A DNA stretch of 64,000 nt from the IMG/VR virus record IMGVR_UViG_3300007722_000012, positions 1 through 64,000 of that record; one strand, written 5' to 3'. The stretch comes from a virus. Under the pieces are notes generated by a model that was given only the letters and a program-made list of their open reading frames with translations, searched no databases and was not told where the DNA came from. Each line of letters begins with the position of its first letter. Within the stretch, counting starts at the first letter, position 1. Shown one piece after another: positions 20,905 through 29,524 of the stretch. The translations under genes and the position numbers were made by a program.

Positions 20905-23064
20905 CTATGCAATCTCTGTAATAAAAGTATTAGCCACGAATCTAGAAGCCTTCGTCTTTAGAGAATTACCTGATGCAGCTTTTGCCATCTGGGCTGCAGT
21001 CATTGTGCGGGATACCCGGTCGAATACCTCGGAATAGCCAGGGCCTTCTTGGGGAAGGATGAAGAACTGATGATAACCAGGTAGATTGTAACTTGCGTAG
21101 CCCTGTTTTTTCAATTGAGATTTAACGACTTTGACTTCCGACTTAAACCTGTCCCAATACTGTTCTTTTTGTTTGTAATATCGCAAAGCCGCAGTAAGAG
21201 AGCGGAGCGACTCTGGAGCGATAAAGAAACCGATAATTTTAACATCTGGATGATCATTGCGGATCACTGTGATAAGTTTTTTCTGAAGTTCGTTGCGATT
21301 ATCTTGATGATTCGAGCCTAGAGATATGGGATAGAACCGATTGGTGATTGTGCTGTTCAAAAAGATTTTAAAAGCATATAGATTTATATCTTCATTATAG
21401 TTAGCAACAACCTCCGTATCAGTAGCCCCGCCGTCCGTGAGAATAATCAATGTCGTTTTTTGAACATTGTATTTTGCTTTAAACTCTGTAAGATATGCAT
21501 TGACGAATAACAGTGCCTCGATGAGTGGCGTTGTGCCCATCTTATATTTCTGCTTGATTTTATCATTTGTCTGCGACTTCAGGATAGCAAGATTATCATA
21601 TAGAACTACTGAGATGAGATCCATATCGATCCGCTTCATTCCGCTTTTGTAAAACTGGAGCATAGAAATTTTGTCGGAGTTGTACATGAATAATTCATTA
21701 TCTTTGCGCTTGGCAAAAATGTTCCTGGATACCTCGGTTGCGGCAATACCGTCCGCCATAGTGTATAATTGGGGTCTATCCGAAAAGGCTAGAACTTCAA
21801 ATTTTATATCAACCGCTGTACAGAACGAGACCAGAGTAATAATCTGTGCCATGACATTCTTGAAATCATAAAGCATCGAACCAGAATAGTCCAATAGCAT
21901 AATGAAGCCGTGAGAAGTCTCGTTGACTTCTATCTTGTACTGTTTGAATATTTCTGTGGCGATCTTATATTTGTGGATTTTCGACATGTTCAACACGCCG
22001 GATTCTCCAACTGCAGTTCTCCGCAATTTTATAGCAGCCTTCTTCATCTCGAAGGTTTGAACCATGTGCGATACAAGTTTAGAATTTATCTCACGGAATT
22101 TGCGATAGCCTTCGGACTGCCGTTTTTCCAGTTTACGAAAGTCATCTAGAATTTCAGACACCGGAATTAACTTCACGGATTGCGCCAATTTTGTCTTGAT
22201 GTTGTAGATTTTGGAGCCAAGCGTGGCTGCCGTATGTCCAAGACTCTCATCGAAATTATCTTGGGTTTCGGAGTCGAGATAGTCGGCAGATTTATCGGCC
22301 TGAACTTCATCCTCTTCAGATTCATCTTCCTCTTCAGATTCTTCATCTGATGGCTCGGAAGATTCATTTTCTTCCTCTCCCTCTTCAGATTCATCGTCCT
22401 CACCCTCATCCTCTTCCTCTTCTTCTGGGATTTGTTCGTCGTCTTCGTCTTTTGGTGGCGGTAGTGGCTTATCTTTGCGCTTTTCCTCAGGTTTTGGCTT
22501 AGGCGCATTAGCTTTAGCGTAATCGTAGATTGCTTGAGCGATCTCAACTGCATCATCTTCAGTTACAACTTCAGTCAAGACGTTTAAGAAGCCTTCTTCG
22601 ACTGCGTTAAATTTCAAGTTGATCTGACGACCGAGTTTGAAGTGCATGTTGATGCGGTCGATAAGATTCAGTTTCGAAGTATCGCGGCCCGAGAGTTTGA
22701 AGAAGTCAGCTGCGTGAAACTCTGTGTAACCAAGATGGAAGTCACGCCGGAGACCGGGAAACTTTTCCTTCATCAGACGCTCAATACGAGCATCCTCGCA
22801 AACATTCAGATAATGACGGAATTTTGGGCGAGTTTTATCGAACGCGTTATTGACATATTTTTCAGTCGTAAAGAGAGCATGCCCCGTCTCATGACCAATC
22901 AACAAAGTTTCTTGAACATGAGAAATGTTTTCCCATAGTGGGAGTATCAAAGTTCTATCTTTGATACCGAATGAGGGGGTTGCACACCGTTGGCGAACAA
23001 TTTGGATGTTCTCTGCGGCAAGCAATCTGCCGAGCAGATCAAGAGCAGTGTTTTCTGTATTCAT
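20905..23064 (-). CDS. CobT-like VWA protein with HExGH zinc-peptidase motif
   Basis: 719 residues. Near residue 45 there is GHETGHALF, an HExxH zinc-metallopeptidase-type motif, then a helical region, a very acidic stretch (about residues 210-270, mostly E, D and S), and a VWA domain with the MIDAS motif DYSGS. The acidic linker and VWA are CobT-like. With the CobS-like ATPase it resembles AAA+/VWA chaperone machines. The ATG lies about seven bases after the -10 of the promoter at 23071, so the mRNA would be leaderless. An upstream in-frame start overlaps the promoter and is less likely. Confidence 0.8.
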   Translation of the reverse strand: MNTENTALDLLGRLLAAENIQIVRQRCATPSFGIKDRTLILPLWENISHVQETLLIGHETGHALFTTEKYVNNAFDKTRPKFRHYLNVCEDARIERLMKEKFPGLRRDFHLGYTEFHAADFFKLSGRDTSKLNLIDRINMHFKLGRQINLKFNAVEEGFLNVLTEVVTEDDAVEIAQAIYDYAKANAPKPKPEEKRKDKPLPPPKDEDDEQIPEEEEEDEGEDDESEEGEEENESSEPSDEESEEEDESEEDEVQADKSADYLDSETQDNFDESLGHTAATLGSKIYNIKTKLAQSVKLIPVSEILDDFRKLEKRQSEGYRKFREINSKLVSHMVQTFEMKKAAIKLRRTAVGESGVLNMSKIHKYKIATEIFKQYKIEVNETSHGFIMLLDYSGSMLYDFKNVMAQIITLVSFCTAVDIKFEVLAFSDRPQLYTMADGIAATEVSRNIFAKRKDNELFMYNSDKISMLQFYKSGMKRIDMDLISVVLYDNLAILKSQTNDKIKQKYKMGTTPLIEALLFVNAYLTEFKAKYNVQKTTLIILTDGGATDTEVVANYNEDINLYAFKIFLNSTITNRFYPISLGSNHQDNRNELQKKLITVIRNDHPDVKIIGFFIAPESLRSLTAALRYYKQKEQYWDRFKSEVKVVKSQLKKQGYASYNLPGYHQFFILPQEGPGYSEVFDRVSRTMTAAQMAKAASGNSLKTKASRFVANTFITEIA

Positions 23065-23070
23065 GAGTTT

Positions 23071-23099
23071 ATTATAACACACTCATGAATAAAAGTAAA
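23071..23099 (-). promoter_or_regulatory. TTTACT-N17-TATAAT promoter (CobT-like)
   Basis: TTTACT at 23094-23099 and TATAAT at 23071-23076. The predicted start coincides with the ATG at 23064. Confidence 0.75.
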
Positions 23100-23357
23100 C
23101 TAGGTTACATCAGTTACATTGATAGCTGTTGCTCCGTCAGAATCTTTTTCAAACTCGACTACGCAGTTGTTAACGGTTTCATCGAATGCTGGTGATTCAT
23201 CGAAATCTCCTATTAGTTCATAGGCGGCTTCTCGAAATCGATCATCACTACCAAGAATGACGTGCTGTACGAGAGCATGAATGAGTTCCAGCTTTGAACT
23301 CGAAAGCCCATCGAATGTGTAGGTACCCTTAGCACTGAGATATTTGATTTTAGCCAT
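23100..23357 (-). CDS. hypothetical protein (85 aa)
   Basis: Starts at ATG overlapping the end of the upstream small gene (ATGGCTAA). MAKIKYLSAKGTYTFDGLSS followed by helical and acidic segments. Function unknown. Confidence 0.6.
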   Translation of the reverse strand: MAKIKYLSAKGTYTFDGLSSSKLELIHALVQHVILGSDDRFREAAYELIGDFDESPAFDETVNNCVVEFEKDSDGATAINVTDVT

Positions 23358-23508
23358 GATTATCAACTTCGTCCGGGATGGAATCTTCCACCAAAGCAGC
23401 TTTCATCATCGCCATAGCTTTTTGGAGTGAGGTAGTAATAACATCACTCGATGGCAGGTGAACCAAATAGCCACCCTCGTGTTTTTCAATCGAAACATAA
23501 ACTGTCAT
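23350..23508 (-). CDS. small hypothetical protein (52 aa)
   Basis: Strong ribosome binding site (TAAGGAGAG) five bases before ATG, 20 bases after the -10 of the promoter at 23528. Product MTVYVSIEKHEGGYLVHLPS then a Met-rich helix; it overlaps the next gene by eight bases. No family recognised. Confidence 0.65.
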   Translation of the reverse strand: MTVYVSIEKHEGGYLVHLPSSDVITTSLQKAMAMMKAALVEDSIPDEVDNHG

Positions 23509-23527
23509 AAACTCTCCTTAAAAATCA

Positions 23528-23561
23528 ATTATAATACATGAACCTGAATACAGAAATAAAC
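23528..23561 (-). promoter_or_regulatory. GTTTAT-N22-TATAAT promoter
   Basis: GTTTAT at 23556-23561 directly after the gp46 stop; TATAAT at 23528-23533. Confidence 0.75.
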
Positions 23562-23562
23562 T

Positions 23563-25257
23563 TTACTGAATTTCCATTACTGAGAAGTCGTTCTTTTTGA
23601 TAACGTGGATCACTTGATCGTACATGTCGGTGGCTGGCGAATTATGGCTAATAACAAAGATATTTCCTCCATCCAATTGGGATAGAATATTTACGAAAGA
23701 TTCCTTGGCATTTAGATCTAAATGTTGGTCGCCGACCTCGTCTAGAAATAATAAATTAACTGAGGCACTGTTCTTCAGTTCCGTAATCTGACGGAACGCG
23801 AACAAGATACTCAAGTCGATTTTTGTTTTCTCGCCCTCTGAGAAGGAGTTGTAACTGAAATCATCGCGCCCGCGGGATAGGATACTCTCATTAAAACCCT
23901 CATCCAAAGTAAAATTTATGAAGAAGCCGAATTCGGCTAGGTACTTGTTAATCAGCCGATTGAGAATAGGGGTATACTCGCGGATAATCGCCGACTTGAT
24001 ACCAGTATCCTTCAGGAGCCCAGCAACTACTTCTTGAATGGATTTTTCGGTTAATAGTTCTTTTTTGCGGGCGATGAACCCCAAAGCGACTTCAGCTGCA
24101 TTCTTGAGCTTGATTTTTTCGTCCTCTAAACCGGATGTATCTTGCTCCAAAACATTTATACTTTCTGTGATAGTAATCGACTCGAGCTTGGATTTTTTTA
24201 TCTCAAGCTTCGTGTGGTCGTTTTCCATCGTGTGGGATTTGATATCGTCATCGAGAGCAGCGTTGTGAGATGTAACAGATGAATACACATCCTGCTTGAG
24301 GCGCAACTTTAGAAGTTTTTCTAAGCCGTTAGCAATTTTCTCAGCCGTCAGTTTCTTTGTAATTTTCTTGTGATCGTCTGTTACGCACTGAAGGCAGGTT
24401 GGGCATGATTCGAGGTTGCCTATCGCAATTAAACTTTTTGCTAAACGATCATTTGAATCTTCAAGCAAAAAGATTTCACGAGAATAATCTGGGACGGCTT
24501 CGCGCTTTCTATCATTTAGTTCAACTATTTTATCTTTATAATCACTAATTACCCACTCTAGTTTCGCAGTGGTAGCATTGATCGTATCTCGTTGCGATTC
24601 TAGCGAAGTTACTTTATCCTGATGGTGCTCTTCCATCAGCTTGATAATTTTGATCTGATTTTGGGTATCGACTTTTGCGGCGTCAAGTTTTGTAGTTACA
24701 TCAAGCAGCGTGGCTCGGCATTCGAGAATTCGCGCTTTCAGCAGAACATTCATCTCCGAGAAGATGGCGATATCTAGAACGTCTTCGATTACGTCTCGAC
24801 GCTGGCCAGCGGGTAACTGCATGAACGGGGTAAAGCCCGCGGTGCCTATAAGAACAACCTGGCAAAACGTTTTGTAGTTAATTTTCAGAATAACATTTTC
24901 AAGATAAGCTTGGTAATCTCTTGTGGCAGCTTCTTGATCAAGCAATTTACCATCTTGATAGATTTCAAAAATACCTGGTTTCATCCCCCGAATAACTTTG
25001 TATTCTATCGACCCAATATTAAACTCGATAGTCGTTAGCATTCCCTTTTGGTTAATAGAGTTAACCAATTGTGGAAGCTTAATGTTTCTATAGGGTTTGC
25101 CAAATAGTGCATAACAGACGGAATCAACCCATACGCTTTTGCCACTTCCCGATGAACTTGCTATAAGCGTGTTTTTATACTCGTTAAGTTTGAGGGGGGT
25201 TGGCGCGTTGCCGTAGCTCAGAAAATTGCGGATCGAAATCGAAGTGAGATTTATCAT
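23563..25257 (-). CDS. 46: recombination nuclease subunit gp46 (SbcC/Rad50-like)
   Basis: 564 residues, as in T4 (560). Walker A SSGSGKS near residue 37, a coiled coil interrupted by a CPTCLQC zinc hook, the ABC signature FSEGEKTKIDLS and Walker B LLFLDEVGD. It forms the DNA-end processing complex with gp47. The start overlaps the gp47 stop by four bases. Confidence 0.95.
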   Translation of the reverse strand: MINLTSISIRNFLSYGNAPTPLKLNEYKNTLIASSSGSGKSVWVDSVCYALFGKPYRNIKLPQLVNSINQKGMLTTIEFNIGSIEYKVIRGMKPGIFEIYQDGKLLDQEAATRDYQAYLENVILKINYKTFCQVVLIGTAGFTPFMQLPAGQRRDVIEDVLDIAIFSEMNVLLKARILECRATLLDVTTKLDAAKVDTQNQIKIIKLMEEHHQDKVTSLESQRDTINATTAKLEWVISDYKDKIVELNDRKREAVPDYSREIFLLEDSNDRLAKSLIAIGNLESCPTCLQCVTDDHKKITKKLTAEKIANGLEKLLKLRLKQDVYSSVTSHNAALDDDIKSHTMENDHTKLEIKKSKLESITITESINVLEQDTSGLEDEKIKLKNAAEVALGFIARKKELLTEKSIQEVVAGLLKDTGIKSAIIREYTPILNRLINKYLAEFGFFINFTLDEGFNESILSRGRDDFSYNSFSEGEKTKIDLSILFAFRQITELKNSASVNLLFLDEVGDQHLDLNAKESFVNILSQLDGGNIFVISHNSPATDMYDQVIHVIKKNDFSVMEIQ

Positions 25258-26309
25258 TGGGTGTTAATTGCTTCCAAATAGAGCGAAGTAACATATGCTT
25301 TGACTGCAGTTTTATCCACTGAGATATTCATCCCATCTATATATTGAGAAATGATTGTGCTCGTATCTTGTAACTCGATTGACGAATCTATTTCACCCCC
25401 ACTCAAATCTTCTTGCGGTTCTATAATTTGTAGATCGTACGGATCGGCAAGCTTGAGGGAGTTGAGAAAGTTGTCGAAGTCGAGAAGATTCTTTTTTGAT
25501 TCAACGATTAGCTTAACATATTTACCTGTAACCGACTTTGGGTTTGTATAGCACCCATCTTTATACCTGAGCTTTATGAACATGAAGTCCGGATTTGGAA
25601 TGTATGTATACTGCAGTGTCTCGGTATCGAGAACCGTGAAGCCCCTCTGATCGCCTGAATCACCCCAATTCAGTTCATACGGGGTACCGACGTAGTTAAT
25701 GCGATTGCCATCTAGAAACGAACGGGTGTGGTAATGGCCCGACAATACAGACGAATATCGGTCGAACTTTGACACATCGATGCCGCCGTGACCTGGAATG
25801 CCTCGTTGCATCATAGCTCCCGCGATCTCCAGATGACCTATGAGAACATCACCAATATTCTTACGATTCAGGAATTCATCTACTTCAGCTTGATTCTCTG
25901 TACATATCCACGGGAGCATATCTATTGTAGTGCTGCCGAACTTAACGGGTGTTGGGTGATCGTAGGCGATAACTGTGCCGTCTTGAATATACTCTTGGAG
26001 AAGTAGAGAAATGGTATTATAGCGAAGCGATTCACGGAGTGTGATATCATGGTTGCCAACGAGTGTGTGCATAACAAAGTTACGTTGGCGCATCACATCG
26101 AAAATACCGGGCTTGATAAGATGATGCGACTTCAGATGGAGCTGTGTTCTGTGATCGAAAAGATCACCAGTCTGAATAATCGTACTTATACCATGCTCTT
26201 CCATATACGGAAATAGAAGCTCGTTAAAGAACTTGATTTGGAACTTAGCGAACATTGAACTACCGGAGCGTATCCCAAAGTGGGTATCCCCCACGATCAC
26301 TACCCGCAT
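25254..26309 (-). CDS. 47: recombination nuclease subunit gp47 (SbcD/Mre11-like)
   Basis: 351 residues with calcineurin-type phosphoesterase motifs in order: GDTHFG, QTGDLFDHR, LVGNHDI, IGHLEIAG and SGHYHTRS. Nuclease partner of gp46. ATG touches the gp55 stop. Confidence 0.95.
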   Translation of the reverse strand: MRVVIVGDTHFGIRSGSSMFAKFQIKFFNELLFPYMEEHGISTIIQTGDLFDHRTQLHLKSHHLIKPGIFDVMRQRNFVMHTLVGNHDITLRESLRYNTISLLLQEYIQDGTVIAYDHPTPVKFGSTTIDMLPWICTENQAEVDEFLNRKNIGDVLIGHLEIAGAMMQRGIPGHGGIDVSKFDRYSSVLSGHYHTRSFLDGNRINYVGTPYELNWGDSGDQRGFTVLDTETLQYTYIPNPDFMFIKLRYKDGCYTNPKSVTGKYVKLIVESKKNLLDFDNFLNSLKLADPYDLQIIEPQEDLSGGEIDSSIELQDTSTIISQYIDGMNISVDKTAVKAYVTSLYLEAINTQ

Positions 26310-26887
26310 CAGGTAAATGCCTCTAGCGCACCTGGTTTCTCGGGTTTCTCGGGCTTTTTGGGCATCATTGCTTCCACCTCAGCGGTACCAAGGCCATATA
26401 TAAATTCATTAAGATTAATAAGGAACTCACCGGAATCTTCATCCTGTGTGGCGAACGACTCTAAGTCGGCGGAATATACAAGAGCGCGTTTGATTCTAGT
26501 TTGCTTGGCCTCAATCTTGATGCGATTGATAAATGCAAAATGGATGGCCTGAGAAAAGTAACTTAGGGGAGAAGTAGAAAGGCCTGTTTCAGCGTTGCGA
26601 CGATCTGGATCATACGACCGAACGTACTTTAGGCATACCATCACCCCATCACCAATCATTTCGTTAATAAAGCTGTATCCGCGGAAGTTATGCTTCATTG
26701 CTATACCCTGGGCGATGCGGAAAAAGCAGGCGCCTAGATAATCATTAACTCCAGGGGTTTCTAGCCCTGCGGCAAGTGCGAGATCGCACTGTTCTTTATA
26801 GGCAATTAATGCGGAATGCATTTCGTTTTTCGATAGATAGTGCTTTGGGTTGGAGGAATCAACCGGCGGTTTGAGAGTTTGTTGCAT
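26309..26887 (-). CDS. 55: late sigma factor gp55
   Basis: 192 residues, similar in size to T4 gp55 (185). Contains a sigma region 2-like helix pair (GYSFINEMIGDGVMVCLKYV, RSYDP, FSQAIHFAFINRIK) as in gp55-family sigma factors and is placed upstream of gp47 as in related phages. It directs host RNA polymerase to TATAAATA promoters with gp45. The C-terminal tail (PEKPEKPGALEAFT) may be the clamp-binding end. Confidence 0.88.
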   Translation of the reverse strand: MQQTLKPPVDSSNPKHYLSKNEMHSALIAYKEQCDLALAAGLETPGVNDYLGACFFRIAQGIAMKHNFRGYSFINEMIGDGVMVCLKYVRSYDPDRRNAETGLSTSPLSYFSQAIHFAFINRIKIEAKQTRIKRALVYSADLESFATQDEDSGEFLINLNEFIYGLGTAEVEAMMPKKPEKPEKPGALEAFT

Positions 26888-26911
26888 AATATTATTTTAG
26901 TGATTATAATT

Positions 26912-26946
26912 CATTATAACACACAACCCAACATGCGAAAATAAAT
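26912..26946 (-). promoter_or_regulatory. promoter of the gp55-gp47-gp46 operon
   Basis: TATAAT at 26912-26917 with an ATTTAT box 23 bases upstream, a slightly diverged member of the GTTTAT class. It is back to back with the plus-strand promoter at 26953. Confidence 0.55.
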
Positions 26947-26952
26947 ACCAAA

Positions 26953-26986
26953 GTTTATTTTAGCTTCTAAGAAAGGATGGTATAAT
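26953..26986 (+). promoter_or_regulatory. GTTTAT-N22-TATAAT promoter of plus-strand RNA 1
   Basis: GTTTATTTT at 26953, TATAAT at 26981-26986, 22-base spacer ending in AAGGATGG. The same sequence occurs at 62716-62749. Confidence 0.8.
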
Positions 26987-26992
26987 ATATTA

Positions 26993-27085
26993 TGTTCCCG
27001 GTTGGTAGTTGCTGTTGGTAGGTTGATGCCTGCTTACTACCTTACTGGATATTCTCGCAGCGAGGCCGCTAGGCCTATGATAGCT
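26993..27085 (+). ncRNA. plus-strand small RNA, copy 1
   Basis: Conserved with copy 2 (62756-62856) at about 90 percent or more over promoter and body, although neither encodes a protein. GGTAGT pairs with ACTACC across a loop, and GGCC-GCTA-GGCC forms a second hairpin. It runs opposite to all neighbouring genes, and its 3' part points at the end of the gene at 27101. Confidence 0.65.
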
Positions 27086-27100
27086 TAAAGCTAGCTGAGA

Positions 27101-27379
27101 TTATGTTCTCAGTGAAGCCATATCTATAGTTCCACTACAGGTGGTGGTATCCGATGGCCACGATGCTGTTTCTAACCACGCCAGCGGCCGATACTGGCTA
27201 TCGCGAATCCCAACCCCAGATGGATAGAGAATTGAAGTTGGGCCAACAATCATATTCAGAGAATTTAAAAGATTTCTTGCTTCTTCTATGCTGATTGTAA
27301 ACTCACGCCCCTGAATCTTTATAGTTATTTTGGATGTAACTTCTATGGGATGGGGTTCTAGATATTCAGATGATTTCAT
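27101..27379 (-). CDS. hypothetical protein (92 aa)
   Basis: Good ribosome binding site (AAGGAACTT) before ATG. MKSSEYLEPHPIEVTSKITI followed by a beta/helix pattern; C-terminus GTIDMASLRT. The plus-strand RNA 1 is convergent with it. Function unknown. Confidence 0.6.
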   Translation of the reverse strand: MKSSEYLEPHPIEVTSKITIKIQGREFTISIEEARNLLNSLNMIVGPTSILYPSGVGIRDSQYRPLAWLETASWPSDTTTCSGTIDMASLRT

Positions 27380-27404
27380 AATGTAAGTTCCTTTGTATTA
27401 GTTA

Positions 27405-27412
27405 TATAAATA
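27405..27412 (+). promoter_or_regulatory. late promoter of GIY-YIG gene
   Basis: TATAAATA on the plus strand, followed by a leader with hairpin AGGA-CTACGAA-TCCT and then AGGAG before the ATG at 27478. The same arrangement precedes four other homing genes in this window. Confidence 0.75.
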
Positions 27413-27477
27413 TACTTGTGTCACCCACAGGACTACGAATCCTCGGCGACTCTAGTCAAACCTTATTAGGAGTCTTT

Positions 27478-28068
27478 ATGACCAGCAAACTTATTTATTA
27501 CGTTTACGCCTATCTTCGTTCAAAAGATAGCAAAACCGCCAAAGCTGGTACACCTTATTATATCGGCAAAGGTATGGGTAGACGAGCTTATAATAAGCAT
27601 GGTCATATACCTTCACCAAAGGAAAAATCTAATATTGTATTTCTAGAAGTTGGGTTGACTGAGTCAGATTCTTTCATCCTTGAGATTGCTTTTATAGTTT
27701 TATACGGTAGAAAGGATCTTAAGACTGGCATTTTACTTAATGCAACTGATGGTGGTGAAGGCGCCAGAGGCGCCATTAGATCTATTGCTACTAGATCAAA
27801 AATATCTTATATTCATCTTGGGAAACAAAAAGGCCATCAATCAACAGAACACCGGGCTGCAATATCTGCTGTAAAACTAGGTGTATCAAGAAAACCTTTC
27901 TCTGATGTACATCGAGCAGCATTGGGGCGAAATGATCAAGGCCGGCCATGCACAATTGACCAAATTGTCGTATATAAGTCTCGAAAAGATTTGATTAATG
28001 CCCTTGGGAGCGGCAGATTCGGCTTAAAACATCCTTCTTTTAGATATCTAACGATTCAGGGAAATTGA
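27478..28068 (+). CDS. GIY-YIG homing endonuclease
   Basis: 196 residues. The nuclease domain has IYYVYAYLR and PYYIGKGMG (the GIY...YIG pair), a conserved Arg in GRRAY and Glu in FLEVGL. The C-terminal part has a modular DNA-binding character (SKISYIHLGKQ, EHRAAISA). It is on the strand opposite to its neighbours with its own late promoter and overlaps the 3' end of the next gene by 29 bases. Confidence 0.88.
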   Translation: MTSKLIYYVYAYLRSKDSKTAKAGTPYYIGKGMGRRAYNKHGHIPSPKEKSNIVFLEVGLTESDSFILEIAFIVLYGRKDLKTGILLNATDGGEGARGAIRSIATRSKISYIHLGKQKGHQSTEHRAAISAVKLGVSRKPFSDVHRAALGRNDQGRPCTIDQIVVYKSRKDLINALGSGRFGLKHPSFRYLTIQGN

Positions 28069-28576
28069 TTGCTTTGAATTTTTTGCGACGATTTAAAGTG
28101 CCAAGCTTTTTCTCGAATGTAGCAACACCAGCGCCCGTAGCATTGGCGGGCGCATCTTCATCGATTGGGTTGAAGCGACATTCCTCTTCATCTATCCGAT
28201 AAAGTTCATCCAATATTCCATTAAATTCAGGGCAGTCGGCTTCGCAGAGTTCATTGAATCGTGTAATGCACTGTTCGTTTAGTTCAGCTTCAGACCAGTT
28301 ATTTTCTACAGCTTCACGCATCAAGAGATATGCCGCAACGGCAGAACCGATTTTTGTGGAGCCGCCTGGTATAAGCGAAATCATTCTCTTCAAGTTCCAA
28401 ACGAGACGATGCAACATGGATGTTGAATTTTTCTCATCCGATGTTACAGCCTTGCGAACAGTCTTACCCGAGCTATCCAGTAAACCAAGTTTGAATGCAG
28501 ACGTGCTCTCAATTGGAGTGATAAGCAAATATACCACGCGCAACGCGGCTATCGTATCTAATATCGTGGCTGCCAT
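28040..28576 (-). CDS. conserved T4-superfamily protein of unknown function (178 aa)
   Basis: Begins MAATILDTIAALRVVYLLIT then SEKNS-like and LHRLVWNLKRMISLIPGG. I recognise the pattern from conserved hypotheticals of T4-like marine phages that neighbour structural genes. The gene touches the next one at its start (28576/28577). Function unknown. Confidence 0.7.
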   Translation of the reverse strand: MAATILDTIAALRVVYLLITPIESTSAFKLGLLDSSGKTVRKAVTSDEKNSTSMLHRLVWNLKRMISLIPGGSTKIGSAVAAYLLMREAVENNWSEAELNEQCITRFNELCEADCPEFNGILDELYRIDEEECRFNPIDEDAPANATGAGVATFEKKLGTLNRRKKFKAINFPESLDI

Positions 28577-28930
28577 TTATATTTTTCCCAACTGTATAAT
28601 AGTATTTTCATCAAGTTCGATGTCATATCTATTGATAATTTCAATCGGAAGTCGGTTCAAGTATAACAAAAACGGAAATAACACTGGATAAAGTTCCACT
28701 GGCAGTTTAAAGATGATAAGCTCGGTTGCGTTTTTACCAAACACATTGAAGAGCACTATCAGATTATTCAAAACCAACCTGTAAGAAGGTGTTTCCGGAA
28801 GCTTATCAATAAGCTTCTTTATCCCCATTATACGACCAAGATCAGAGTTGAATTCCTCTAGCGAAACACACTGCACATTGCTATATGAGTGTAACGCTAG
28901 ATGAAGGAACTCAGATTCCGAAGTTAGCAT
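28577..28930 (-). CDS. conserved T4-superfamily protein of unknown function (117 aa)
   Basis: Helical protein with EEFNSDLGRIMGIKKLIDKL and LNNLIVLFNVFGKNATELI, a pattern seen in conserved hypotheticals of T4-like phages. It is translationally close to both neighbours, suggesting a shared virion-assembly role (inference). Confidence 0.7.
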   Translation of the reverse strand: MLTSESEFLHLALHSYSNVQCVSLEEFNSDLGRIMGIKKLIDKLPETPSYRLVLNNLIVLFNVFGKNATELIIFKLPVELYPVLFPFLLYLNRLPIEIINRYDIELDENTIIQLGKI

Positions 28931-28933
28931 CTA

Positions 28934-29506
28934 TTATGCGGCAACTGTTACAGTCAGTGATGCACCACGTGATGTAACCTGAGCGGTCCCGCCATTACCG
29001 CAAACAACGCGATAGCGGTTGGATGTTAGGCCAGTCGAATCAGAGATGCTCAGAGTAGCTAACAGGGCACCTAGATATACACCGGCATTTGCGATATTAA
29101 CATATGCGCCTGTGCCACCGGTTTGTAACTGCCACTGATAGGTTGTGATACCTGTACCAACCACCGTGAAGGATGTAGCTGTGGCTGTAGCAACTGTAGT
29201 GTTAACTGGCTGTGTACCGATAACAATTTCAACATCACCAACAACCAAATCGTCACCCTTAACGTCGCCAGATACTGCATCAGTAACTGTAAATGCTGCG
29301 AGGCATTCAACTTTGTATGTGAGCGAACCGTCGCTGTTCATCTTTTCAACGACGCGATGCCAACCCGGGGATGTAATACCCTTGATTCGATTAGCAGTTA
29401 ATTTTGATTCTTCGAGCGACACGAATACGATTTCCGCATCTGGTACCGTTGGCTGAAGCCACTTTGGCATACCGGCTGTGGTATCTTTATTTGTAAATGT
29501 AGGCAT
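28934..29506 (-). CDS. virion protein with C-terminal Ig-like domain
   Basis: 190 residues. The first 70 or so form an unknown N-terminal domain (MPTFTNKDTTAGMPKWLQPT); from about 105 on, YQWQLQTGGTGAY, then a stretch ending NRYRVVCGNGG is an immunoglobulin-like domain of the type found on phage capsids and tails. A late promoter overlaps the stop of the upstream gene and the ATG follows AAAGGAAAC. Probably a decoration protein. Confidence 0.75.
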   Translation of the reverse strand: MPTFTNKDTTAGMPKWLQPTVPDAEIVFVSLEESKLTANRIKGITSPGWHRVVEKMNSDGSLTYKVECLAAFTVTDAVSGDVKGDDLVVGDVEIVIGTQPVNTTVATATATSFTVVGTGITTYQWQLQTGGTGAYVNIANAGVYLGALLATLSISDSTGLTSNRYRVVCGNGGTAQVTSRGASLTVTVAA

Positions 29507-29524
29507 AATTTGTTTCCTTTGTTG

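Noticed and set aside
22173-22556. 127-codon minus-strand frame in the acidic region of the CobT-like gene
   Set aside because: It is the +1 shadow of the Glu/Asp/Ser-rich linker; the repetitive codons create a Lys/Arg-rich open frame.
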